Counted from the stretch's first letter, positions 7,561 through 13,717 are shown. The stretch is DNA of 14,327 nt from Hadesarchaea archaeon (GCA_003661465.1 QMWE01000014.1:1-14327); one strand, 5' to 3'. Made by a program: numbers and translations. The notes: generated by a model from the sequence alone, not told the origin.

Positions 7561-7785
7561 CTCAACACCCTACTTTGGAAGGTTCTCGGATTTTGGTCTA
7601 GGTTATCCGCCGATAGAGGTGACCTCCTTCCCCCGCTCTTGTCCACCAGACTCGATCCTATCCCTCCTCGGACGGTTAGGGAGGTCTCGATGTTCACCCT
7701 ACCTGCGCCGTGCGGGTCATCGGTTTTTCACAGGCGTGAATTCGGGTGGCCTCTTCCTACTCGGCAGACACTTGGGTGGGGGCTC
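7561..7785 (-). ncRNA. Hairpin-rich unexplained region upstream of RPA (candidate structured RNA or decayed tnpB end)
   Basis: Three hairpins lie back to back. GACCTCC (7621-7627) pairs with GGAGGTC (7680-7686). CGATG plus ACCC (7688-7699) pairs with GGGT plus CATCG (7714-7722). TTCAC (7727-7731) pairs with GTGAA (7736-7740) around a four-base loop. On the minus strand a TTTATAAG box (7787-7794) lies about 25 bases upstream of the structured part, so a roughly 150-nt RNA or a long RPA leader could be made. I compared it with RNase P RNA and SRP RNA and their invariant motifs are missing. Alternatively, a minus-strand frame reading RVGRGHPNSRL, one stop, then GAGRVNIE looks protein-like and could be a decayed TnpB tail; such tails overlap the omega RNA. 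The evidence does not settle which. Confidence 0.25.
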
Positions 7786-7794
7786 CTTATAAAC
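7786..7794. promoter_or_regulatory. Symmetric TATA-like box between RPA and DUF211 genes
   Basis: CTTATAAAC contains the palindrome TTATAA and so could serve either divergent direction. Toward the minus strand it would start a transcript near 7762 with a long structured leader before RPA. Toward the plus strand it would give a leader of about 65 bases before the DUF211 gene. A second box, AGTTAAAATT (7845-7854), is 27-37 bases before the DUF211 ATG and may be the real one for that gene. Confidence 0.35.
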
Positions 7795-7881
7795 GGGAAA
7801 AGCGACTTCCATCCCCCGGCTTTTTCAGGGGACTTCGCCGATAGAGTTAAAATTGGAAAAAGAAAGAGATGAACGACTCAC

Positions 7882-8214
7882 ATGTCGAAAAGGAGTTCTG
7901 CAAATATCAGAAAATTGGTGTTGGATGTACTGAAACCACATAGTCCAACGCTGCCTGAGTTTGCTGCCAAGCTGGGTGCGGTTCCGGGCGTGAGCGGTGC
8001 TAATGTCACGCTTATTGAAATAGATAAAGATACCGAGACCGTCAAGGTGACCGTGGAGGGCGAACTCGACTATGGTAAGATCAGAGCCGTAATAGAGGAG
8101 TGGGGGGGTGTTATTCACAGCGTTGATGAAGTGAGCACCGGTAGTTTCAAGTCCGGTGATTCTTCTTCCAAGGAAAAACGTTCTAGACTTCGGACCCAGG
8201 AGGATAAGGATTAA
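7882..8214 (+). CDS. DUF211 family protein
   Basis: A 110-residue protein that I recognise as DUF211 (PF02680), a small archaeal family with a ferredoxin-like alpha/beta fold. Family features in order are KLVLDVLKPHSPTLPEFA, a first strand ANVTLIEIDKDTETVKVTVEG, then LDYGKIRAVIEEWGGVIHSVDEVSTG. The core ends near residue 88. The last 20 or so residues are a charged Ser/Lys/Glu tail beyond the usual end of the family. The molecular function is not known; structures of relatives show oligomers, with possible ligand or metal binding. The ATG at 7882 is preceded by a purine-rich GAAAGAGATG about 12-15 bases upstream, and a TATA-like box at about -30 is consistent with a short leader. It stands alone on the plus strand, divergent from RPA. 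Confidence 0.85.
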   Translation: MSKRSSANIRKLVLDVLKPHSPTLPEFAAKLGAVPGVSGANVTLIEIDKDTETVKVTVEGELDYGKIRAVIEEWGGVIHSVDEVSTGSFKSGDSSSKEKRSRLRTQEDKD

Positions 8215-8230
8215 CTTCATCACCGAAAAG

Positions 8231-8247
8231 TCTCTTTCCGAAAGAGA
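8231..8247 (+). terminator. Perfect short hairpin after the DUF211 gene
   Basis: TCTCTTT (8231-8237) and AAAGAGA (8241-8247) form a perfect seven-pair stem around the loop CCG, 16 bases after the DUF211 stop. No U-tract follows, so the terminator role is uncertain; it could also belong to the degraded element downstream. Confidence 0.3.
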
Positions 8248-8289
8248 GGGAGCAGAGAGGTTACCCGTAGCTTTCGATTTTGGTTGGGC

Positions 8290-8513
8290 GCCGATTCCGA
8301 GCTAAAACGTTTCTCGGGGCTCCGGCCGGGTTTTCACCGATTTATTCCGGATGGATTCGACAGGAGTTATGTAGCATCCATGCGGATCCTTCGGGTCGGG
8401 TAGGACTGAGACGGCCAGAACCAACGCTTGTGGAAACGGGGTCTCTGTTCAGCGTCTCGGCGCAAGCTGTGGCAAGTCCCGTCGCTGAAGCAGGAAACCC
8501 CCTGCGAAACTGA
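8290..8513 (+). pseudogene. Decayed 3' end of a TnpB (IS200/IS605 OrfB) gene
   Basis: Two adjoining frames together read as the C-terminus of an archaeal TnpB. The first (to the TAG at 8401-8403) gives RPGFHRF..DGFDRSYVASMRILRVG, matching the zinc-finger/RuvC-III region, where intact proteins have C-x2-C pairs and DRDxxA. Here the cysteines are gone and the catalytic Asp position is Ser. The second frame resumes at about 8406 with LRRPEPTLVETG and ends AQAVASPVAEAGNPLRN, close to the usual EAGSP-type ending. A frameshift near 8401-8406, lost cysteines and lost RuvC-III Asp make it non-functional. Nothing recognisable of the N-terminal two thirds remains between DUF211 and here. It is convergent with the minus-strand gene, whose stop is at 8520. 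Confidence 0.7.
8490..8505 (+). repeat. Right-end hairpin of the decayed TnpB element
   Basis: GCAGG (8490-8494) and CCTGC (8501-8505) pair around a six-base loop inside the last codons of the TnpB remnant. IS200/IS605 right ends and the 3' part of the omega RNA normally occupy this place, overlapping the end of tnpB. The element end is therefore probably within the next 20-30 bases, next to or inside the stop of the neighbouring gene. Confidence 0.5.
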
Positions 8514-8519
8514 GGTGGT

Positions 8520-9320
8520 TCACTCTCTCAGATACCAGCAATCCGTGTATACACATGTTTTGCAGTTGGTCTCTATAGCGATCTCTGGCTCGTTCTTCAC
8601 CTGTTTTAAAATTCTTCTAAACTTTTGGATTTGACCGGAACTTCCTTTGATCAGAAGGGTCACACTACCTTGAGCTCCGGAGATTCCGCCTTTACCCATC
8701 ACCATGGTTTCCGCACCAGTGAGGATCTTTACGGCGTTTAGTTCCGTGACCACCTTGCCAGAGATGGGCATCACTCCAACCGGACATCCCGTAACGTAAT
8801 CAAACCGGAAAATTCCCGAAAGTCTGGAAACCTCGGATATAGATCCTGGGATAAATTTTTCCAAACCGACAGGGATGATCAGATTGACTCCTCGGGAAAC
8901 TATCGTTCCGAGTACCTTTCCGACCGTGCCGCCGCTTCTCGATGCCAGAAAAACACCCACCGTGCCGGCTGCATCTATCGCGTTAGCACCTTTGATGACG
9001 ACATCTCCGGGCGTTAGCTCGTTCAACACGTCGTCTATCTCTGCTTCGATTACCTTTCCCCTGCGGATGATCACCGTGCGAGCACGTTTTTCCTTGGGCA
9101 GGATACATGTCCCTTTTGGTAGGACCATACCGGCCACAAACCTTTCGCGCTGAATTTTTCGCTTCAGGATTTCCTCTACCACACGGGCGTTTGTAGTACC
9201 GAGCCCCACAACGATTATTCCGCTTTTCAGGGCTTTCTTTACCTCCGGAAGCACGGCCACGGCTTTCGCGATGAGCCGTTTTGATTCTGGAGGGGTCAAT
9301 GTGACTTGAATTTGTGGCAT
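8520..9320 (-). CDS. Conserved-looking protein of unknown function with C-terminal cysteine cluster
   Basis: A 266-residue soluble protein that I cannot assign to a named family. The first 60 residues look like an alpha/beta nucleotide-type fold (SGIIVVGLGTTNARVVEEIL). A glycine-rich middle has DVVIKGANAIDAAGTVGVFL, SGGTVGKVLG and RGVNLIIPVGLEKFIPGSI. The last third has a ferredoxin-like segment (GAQGSVTLLIKG...QKFRRILKQV). It ends with three cysteines, C253-x2-C256-x4-C261, which could bind a metal or Fe-S cluster, though one ligand would be missing. There are no membrane segments or signal peptide. The start is ATG at 9320; upstream lies a ribosome site only as weak as CGGG. The gene stands alone on the minus strand, after the S8e unit and its U-tract. 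The uniform, motif-rich sequence and strong codon structure make it a real gene. Confidence 0.85.
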   Translation of the reverse strand: MPQIQVTLTPPESKRLIAKAVAVLPEVKKALKSGIIVVGLGTTNARVVEEILKRKIQRERFVAGMVLPKGTCILPKEKRARTVIIRRGKVIEAEIDDVLNELTPGDVVIKGANAIDAAGTVGVFLASRSGGTVGKVLGTIVSRGVNLIIPVGLEKFIPGSISEVSRLSGIFRFDYVTGCPVGVMPISGKVVTELNAVKILTGAETMVMGKGGISGAQGSVTLLIKGSSGQIQKFRRILKQVKNEPEIAIETNCKTCVYTDCWYLRE

Positions 9321-9349
9321 AATGCCCGTATATCATCTGTGCCTGAAAC

Positions 9350-9356
9350 AAAAAAA
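9350..9356 (-). terminator. U-tract terminator after the SMC-ScpAB-S8e unit
   Basis: On the minus strand seven T residues follow GC, about 30 bases after the S8e stop at 9385 and before the next gene's ATG at 9320. Archaeal RNA polymerase terminates at such U-tracts without needing a hairpin. Confidence 0.5.
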
Positions 9357-9384
9357 GCTTGTAGGCATTGCATATCCTGGGGTT

Positions 9385-9774
9385 CTACTTTTTCTCCTCT
9401 AACAACACAGCGTTAACGACACCGCTCTGCCCGGGCCGACTGGAAATCCGAGCTTTCCCGAGCTCGGTATCGATTATGGCTCCCTTTGTTAGCACGTTTC
9501 TGCGGACGAAGTGCGGATCGGCGGGATTCTCCATGACTGTTAAGATTTTCACCTTTTGCGCACGGCCAGTCCTCGGGTTTATAACATTCGCCGTGTCGGT
9601 GGACAGAAGATTCAATTTAGCACCACCACCGAAAGTTCGTATCCTGACATGGCGTCGTGGACCAAGTTTAGGTTCGGTGAATTCGCTGCCGATCTCCCGT
9701 TTGCGTTTGGCTCTTTTCGGCCATATACGTCCGCCGCTGGGTTTTTTAGCCGATCTTCCTTGCCATCTCCCCAT
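9385..9774 (-). CDS. rps8e: 30S ribosomal protein S8e
   Basis: A 129-residue protein with the standard S8e opening MGRWQGRSAKKPSGGR and a basic linker (PKRAKRKREIG). The rest is typical: KLGPRRHVRIRTFGGGAKL, then NVINPRTGRAQKVKILTVMENPADPHFVRRNVLTKGAIIDTELGKARISSRPGQSGVVNAVLLEE. It is a component of the small ribosomal subunit of archaea and eukaryotes, with length normal for archaea. The frame extends nine codons upstream to a GTG at 9801, but homology and a GGTG site point to the ATG at 9774. It lies 41 bp after scpB, so it appears to be the last gene of the SMC-ScpA-ScpB unit, tying expression of chromosome-organising genes to ribosome synthesis. No S8e paralogue is visible. Confidence 0.95.
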   Translation of the reverse strand: MGRWQGRSAKKPSGGRIWPKRAKRKREIGSEFTEPKLGPRRHVRIRTFGGGAKLNLLSTDTANVINPRTGRAQKVKILTVMENPADPHFVRRNVLTKGAIIDTELGKARISSRPGQSGVVNAVLLEEKK

Positions 9775-9815
9775 GAGGACACCGGTGGAACAGTTTGGCA
9801 CACTTGTTAAAGAAC

Positions 9816-10325
9816 CTATCGGAGCCTTTCCTCAATGAGCTCGCGCGTTAGGTCCACATCGTCCGGAAAACCAAAATAATCCGCGAATTTACGCGACGTC
9901 CGGAGCATACGTGTGCGGCCAAATCGCCTGCACTCGATGAATCCCAGAGCTAATAGCTGTTTGACATGGCCGTACGCCCTGTTTCCCCGAAGTTCGGCAA
10001 GTTTTGCCTGGGAAAGATTTTGTTTGTATGCTATCATGGCCAAAGTTTTCAGCGCCCCTCGAGAAATTTTTGTCTTTGGGACGATTTTGCCTAACTTTTT
10101 CACATATCCGTCATCGAGATGAAACTTGAAAGTATCTTTGCTTGTCTCAACGAGTTTAATGGAACTTCCACGCTTTTCGTATTCGACCCTTAGTTCGTGA
10201 ATCAGTTTCCGAACGTACGTTTCGGATGAAGTTTTCAGTATTTTTTGGATCTCCTTTAGTGTCAGCGGATGATCCGCTGCGTAGAGCGCAGCTTCAATCA
10301 TCGATCGATCCTGCTTTGTTCCCAT
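9816..10325 (-). CDS. scpB: Segregation and condensation protein ScpB
   Basis: A 169-residue ScpB with two winged-helix domains. The first spans MIEAALYAADHPLTLKEI through TYVRKLIHELRVEYEKRGSSIKLVE. The second covers ISRGALKTLAMIAYKQNLSQAKLAELRGNRAYGHVKQLLALGFIECRRFGRTRMLRTSRKFADYFG. In bacteria and archaea ScpB is the kite subunit that dimerises and binds the ScpA kleisin that bridges the SMC heads. Start choice: the ATG at 10325 has AGGAGG six bases upstream, whereas the open frame from 10367 begins inside scpA with no such site. The start lies inside the 3' end of scpA (32 bp overlap), indicating translational coupling. ScpB is the second subunit of the complex encoded with the unusual SMC, and its ordinary sequence argues that the complex works as an SMC-ScpAB. 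Confidence 0.93.
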   Translation of the reverse strand: MGTKQDRSMIEAALYAADHPLTLKEIQKILKTSSETYVRKLIHELRVEYEKRGSSIKLVETSKDTFKFHLDDGYVKKLGKIVPKTKISRGALKTLAMIAYKQNLSQAKLAELRGNRAYGHVKQLLALGFIECRRFGRTRMLRTSRKFADYFGFPDDVDLTRELIEERLR

Positions 10326-10992
10326 GTTCTTCCTCCTGTTCAGGTAACGACACCACGATATCGCCAAAAAGTTCTTCTTGCTTTAACACAATTTTCTTGT
10401 TGGCGTAGAGGAAGAGCAAAAGGAGAAATGTTCTGGCGATGGAGAGTTTGGTGGGCTCTTCCGCGAGTCTGGCGAGCGTGATCTTCTCGCCAGAGGTCGC
10501 GAGGGAAAGTATACGATTATAAAGTTCGTCGATGTGCTTCTCTATGTTGACATCGTACTCATTGAGGAATCGGACAATTTTTTCCATTTTTTTGCTTTGA
10601 GGTATCTTTTTGACCGGGATTTCCTCCAATGCCTCCTGAAGCGCACCCAGCAGGTCCACAAGGGTTATTTTTCTTGGAGTATTCTGAACAAGCGTTATTT
10701 CTCCAAGGTCAGGAAAATCGAGGTCGAAACTCTCGTCGAAGCTTTCTTCGGGCGCCTGTATCCTACCGTTCCCGTTTAGGGCGTATGCTGATTTTATTCG
10801 CAAGAGCACGGAAGCGGAGAGAAGTGCTCGTCCCGATGCTCTGAGATCCGGTTCTTCTGGTCCTCCAATCCGCTCTAGATAAAGGTGGGTGAGCTTCTCT
10901 ATATCGACGTCCCAGGGATCAAGCTTGTGCTGTTGTACAAGTTCCAACAGTGCTCGGATGGGATGATCCGAGAGTGTGGTCACCTCTTTCAC
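10294..10992 (-). CDS. scpA: ScpA kleisin
   Basis: A 232-residue kleisin. The N-terminal domain has the ScpA hallmark HPIRALLELVQQHKLDPWDVDIEKLTHLYL and then the long helix region SASVLLRIKSAYAL. A variable, acidic middle follows (about 75-100), and a C-terminal winged helix is seen around LARLAEEPTKLSIARTFLLLLFLYANKKIVLKQEELFGDIVV. ScpA links the neck of one SMC head to the cap of the other and recruits ScpB. The start is GTG at 10992, with GTGA shared with the SMC stop (TGA at 10991-10989) and a G-rich ribosome site just before. This is a classic four-base overlap implying coupled synthesis at fixed ratio. The N-terminal DxPWDV motif is well preserved, so binding to the SMC neck coiled coil should be conserved despite the SMC's shortened arms. 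Confidence 0.93.
   Translation of the reverse strand: MKEVTTLSDHPIRALLELVQQHKLDPWDVDIEKLTHLYLERIGGPEEPDLRASGRALLSASVLLRIKSAYALNGNGRIQAPEESFDESFDLDFPDLGEITLVQNTPRKITLVDLLGALQEALEEIPVKKIPQSKKMEKIVRFLNEYDVNIEKHIDELYNRILSLATSGEKITLARLAEEPTKLSIARTFLLLLFLYANKKIVLKQEELFGDIVVSLPEQEEEHGNKAGSIDD
10332..10337 (-). promoter_or_regulatory. Shine-Dalgarno site of scpB inside scpA
   Basis: AGGAGG on the minus strand, six bases before the scpB ATG at 10325, within the last codons of scpA. It decides the start of scpB. Confidence 0.75.
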
Positions 10993-13256
10993 CCCCCCAA
11001 GCCAGAGAGTTCTACCGACAAAAGGTGGGAAACATTTTTGTCCATCGTTACGCCAAAAAGTCTATCGGCTACGGACATTATGGCGTCGTGCAGCGTTATG
11101 ACCACCATCTGAGATTCGCGTGAGAATTCGTGCAACATTTTAGCTACACGTTTTTTGTTTTGTGGGTCGAGAGGGGCATCTACCTCGTCCAGCACATAAA
11201 ATGTTGTGGGCCGATACCGCTGTATGGCGAAGATAAGTGCTAGAGCGGTGAGAGCACGTTCTCCTCCAGAAAGCGCATCTATGGTCGTGTCTTTTCCCAG
11301 TGGTCTCGCTTTTATCTCTACTCCACCATCAAATGGAGACTCCTCGTTTTCTAGGATCAGTTCTCCTTCACCTCCTGGCGACAACTGACTGAAGATTTCT
11401 TTAAAGTTTCGGGAGATCTCATTAAAGGTCTTCATAAATACCTCCTTCTTTTTTTCGTCGATATTACGCATGAAGTTTAGCAGCGATTCTTTTTCCGCCA
11501 TAAGCTTGTCGTATTTCATTTTTTCGGAGTTGTACCTTCGTTCCGTTTCCCTAAAATCCCTAACAGCGCTGAAATTGACCTCTCCAAGTGAGTTCTTTTT
11601 GGATTCTATTTCGGCCGCTTTTCGTTCGAGAGTCTTGGTGTCTAGTTTTTCTGGAAGAGTCACATTCACATTGATCTTTTTCATCTCCTCCTCCAAGACG
11701 CTCAATTCGGCTTTGATCGATGCTTTGTCTCCCAATGTTTCTTGGAGCACGCTTTCGAGCTCTCTTATCTTTTCATCCAGCGCATACGCTTTTGCCGTGA
11801 GTTTTGATGTTTTTACCCGAAGTTGGTTTTTCTCAGAACGCAACGTTTTTATTGAGGTTCGGATCTCCTCCTCCAGCTTGCTCACGTTCTTCAGTTTGGA
11901 TTGGGCGTTTTTGATTTTCTGATGCAATTCCGAGATCTGTTCTTCGAGTTCCGTTTGTGTTCTCTTTAATCCAATAAGTTCAGCACGCAGGTCAGCGGCC
12001 GAGGGTTCTCCTGTGGGTGAGAGCGGTGGTCGATGGTGGGGATAATACTGCTTTGAGATCTCGTCGATTATCGGGTTGAGTTCATCTAGGACGATCTTTA
12101 GTTGGTGCAATAGATCTTCCACCGCATCGATGGATTTGTTTTCCCCGAAGGATCGATTTAGAGTATTGAATCTCTCGTGAAGCTCTTTGAATTTTGATGC
12201 TAAGCTGACAATTTTTTCCGAAATGTCGCCTCTTTCAGATTGCGCTTTCTCCTTGACACGTTTAGCCAATTCAGCGATCCGTTTGCTGATCTCGGAATGT
12301 TTTCTCGATGTGGTACTCATCAGCTCATTCAGAGCGCTGATCTGCGCCCGAGTCATCCTCGTCTCCTCAAGAACATCGGCATTGTGTTTTTTCTCGATGG
12401 CATCGTCCAGCTTTTCGATTTTCTCTTCATATTTTTTTATCTCCATCATGAGGGCTTGGTGTTTTTCCTTCAGCTTTTTGATGTTCGTGTTCAACTTTTC
12501 GATTCTCAACTTTAGGTTGGAGAGTTTTTTCTCTCGAGTTTTCTTTTTTGCTAAAATGAGTATGGCGTTGATCTCGTCGAGTTCTCTCGTCAATTGCTTG
12601 TACAGGAGCGCTGTTTCCATCTGTACCTTTAATTTATCCAGTTGGTTCGAGATCTCCTGAAGACGCACACCTGCTGTGCTGAGGTTAGCTTCCACTTTCT
12701 GGAGTTCCATCATTGATTTCTGTTTTTTCTCGTCGTACTCGGCTACCCCTGCGAGCTCATCTATGATCAACCTGCGATCAATCGAGTTCATGTTGACAAA
12801 TTTCCCCACGTCTCCCTGTCTGATGAAATTATAGCCTCCAGGACTTGCCATGCTTGGGGCTAAAAGGTCCATGATCTCCTGTCGGCTAGCCCGCCTGTTG
12901 TTTATCTTATAAATACACTCGCCGTTGCGTTTGACCTGTCTGGAGATTACCACAGTTTCTGAATTTATCGGGATTTTTCCGTCCGCGTTGTTGAAGTGGA
13001 GAGCTACTTCGGCAAATGGCGCGGGTCGAAATCCATGCTTTTTGTCTCCCCAATAGATGAGATCTGAGAGATGTTTAGCACGCATGCTTCTGGCACTCAT
13101 TTCGCCCAGCACGAAGGATATAGCATCAAATATATTGCTCTTGCCGTGTCCGTTTGGCCCAACGATTGCTGTAAGTCCTTTTGATAGTGGAATGCTGACT
13201 TTTGAATTTCCAAATGACTTGAAACCTCTCAACTCTATTTTGGATATATACGGCAC
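10989..13256 (-). CDS. smc: SMC ATPase with short arms and no hinge domain
   Basis: A 755-residue SMC protein; usual SMC length is about 1150-1200. Counting from the GTG at 13256, the N-terminal head (1-185) has YISKIELRGFKSFG, Walker A GPNGHGKSN (33-41), the R-loop/DNA-contact region and the Q-loop NFIRQGDV. The C-terminal head (610-755) has LSGGERALTAL, Walker B FYVLDEVDAPLD and LFGVTMDKNVSHLLSVEL. These are SMC-type heads, not Rad50-type. Between them are two charged heptad-type arms of only about 200 residues each (190-404 and 421-610). They meet at a 15-residue Pro/His segment (406-420), with no sign of the roughly 150-residue globular hinge. The GTG is chosen by homology and an AGGTTG site; the frame runs on to a TTG at 13316. 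It is first gene of the SMC-ScpA-ScpB-S8e unit. Heads and partners suggest chromosome organisation; the missing hinge leaves the dimerisation mode open. Confidence 0.93.
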   Translation of the reverse strand: MPYISKIELRGFKSFGNSKVSIPLSKGLTAIVGPNGHGKSNIFDAISFVLGEMSARSMRAKHLSDLIYWGDKKHGFRPAPFAEVALHFNNADGKIPINSETVVISRQVKRNGECIYKINNRRASRQEIMDLLAPSMASPGGYNFIRQGDVGKFVNMNSIDRRLIIDELAGVAEYDEKKQKSMMELQKVEANLSTAGVRLQEISNQLDKLKVQMETALLYKQLTRELDEINAILILAKKKTREKKLSNLKLRIEKLNTNIKKLKEKHQALMMEIKKYEEKIEKLDDAIEKKHNADVLEETRMTRAQISALNELMSTTSRKHSEISKRIAELAKRVKEKAQSERGDISEKIVSLASKFKELHERFNTLNRSFGENKSIDAVEDLLHQLKIVLDELNPIIDEISKQYYPHHRPPLSPTGEPSAADLRAELIGLKRTQTELEEQISELHQKIKNAQSKLKNVSKLEEEIRTSIKTLRSEKNQLRVKTSKLTAKAYALDEKIRELESVLQETLGDKASIKAELSVLEEEMKKINVNVTLPEKLDTKTLERKAAEIESKKNSLGEVNFSAVRDFRETERRYNSEKMKYDKLMAEKESLLNFMRNIDEKKKEVFMKTFNEISRNFKEIFSQLSPGGEGELILENEESPFDGGVEIKARPLGKDTTIDALSGGERALTALALIFAIQRYRPTTFYVLDEVDAPLDPQNKKRVAKMLHEFSRESQMVVITLHDAIMSVADRLFGVTMDKNVSHLLSVELSGLGG
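12000..12044 (-). other. Apex of the SMC coiled coil: degenerate zinc-hook-like segment
   Basis: Residues 405-419 read YPHHRPPLSPTGEPS and sit midway between the two arms. Rad50/SbcC hooks have C-P-x-C-x-R-P-L-S/T-P-E at this place. Here the frame Y-P-H-H-R-P-P-L-S-P keeps the proline and the PLSP part while both cysteine positions are Tyr and His. The resemblance is by eye and short, so ancestry from a hook is only a hypothesis, but the absence of a folded hinge at this position is clear. Confidence 0.5.
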
Positions 13257-13490
13257 GTTTTCAACCTTTTGGGGTTTATCCACCCCGCAGCCCCTCAGAA
13301 CAGCCTCCAAAAGCAATTAATTGTTCTCTTTTTGGCTTAAATTTCTTTCGCCAGTTTTAATTTCTGGGGCAACCCACTTTCGGCACTCGGAACGAGAAGA
13401 TTTTTATCTAACTTCCCAAGATCCCGTGCGTGAGCGTGGGGATGAAAGCGGAAAACCAGACATTAGCCGGGCTATTTTCGATCTGGAGGC
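13257..13490. other. Intergenic region between smc and the tnpB element
   Basis: On the minus strand AAATTTAAG (13336-13344), preceded by a CGAAAG purine run, is a good TATA/BRE candidate for the smc unit. It would start a transcript near 13314 with a leader of about 58 bases. On the plus strand TTTTTATC (13401-13408) is a TATA-like or insertion-site-like stretch for the transposon gene. No further gene is seen in this stretch. Confidence 0.4.
13423..13440 (+). repeat. Candidate left-end hairpin of the tnpB element
   Basis: CCCGTGC (13423-13429) pairs with GCGTGGG (13434-13440) around GTGA, with two wobble pairs. It lies about 15 bases after TTTAT (13403-13407), which resembles the short T-rich target-adjacent motif that borders the left end of IS200/IS605 elements. 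Left-end hairpins sit at such a distance. The boundary is inferred, not proven. Confidence 0.35.
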
Positions 13491-13717
13491 ATGAAAAAAA
13501 GGAGTCAAATTGAGAGCGTATCATTCGGTTGAAGAAAAATCAAAATGTGTATTTTCGATTCCTCCTCAAAAAAGCGATTTGTTGGTAAAAACGAGGCTTG
13601 TTCTTTTTGGAAAGGACTATTCGAGTCAAGAGACAGGAAAAACGGCGGCGGGTGCTTTCGGTGACGGGTGTCCAAAAAGGGCTTGAATGGGATCCCGGAG
13701 GAAGAAACGGTGGGGAA
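13491..13717 (+). other. Region before tnpB without a recognisable gene
   Basis: It contains a 13-codon frame (ATG 13491 to TGA 13532) with GGAGG just upstream, and otherwise low-complexity A-rich sequence giving way to G-rich sequence near 13640. The tnpB frame itself is open from 13589 after a TAA at 13586, but the part before 13718 does not resemble TnpB. It is probably element leader. Confidence 0.35.

Noticed and set aside
7561..7785. RNase P RNA on the minus strand
   Set aside because: A stretch with CCGATG and CAGGTAGGGTGAA recalls bacterial RNase P RNA, and AGGAAGAGGCC recalls the first conserved region, but the near-invariant GAGGAAAGTCC and ACAGAA...GGCTTA segments are absent.
7312..7872. 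186-codon plus-strand open frame
   Set aside because: It lies mainly antisense to the RPA 5' end; the translated product shows no family motif and lacks a plausible start.
7561..8519. SRP (7S) RNA or a tRNA in the two noncoding gaps
   Set aside because: No helix 8 motif (GGAAG with AGCA), no Alu-domain pattern and no T-loop GGTTCRA with paired acceptor ends were found on either strand.
10989..13256. The SMC-like gene as Rad50/SbcC or RecN
   Set aside because: The head motifs (LFGVTM...SVEL end, LDEVDAPLD, GFKSFG) and the adjacent ScpA/ScpB are SMC-specific; no Mre11 neighbour and no CxxC.
10989..13256. Short SMC as a frameshifted or truncated pseudogene
   Set aside because: The frame is continuous from head to head, both ATPase halves are complete and the coupling to scpA is intact.
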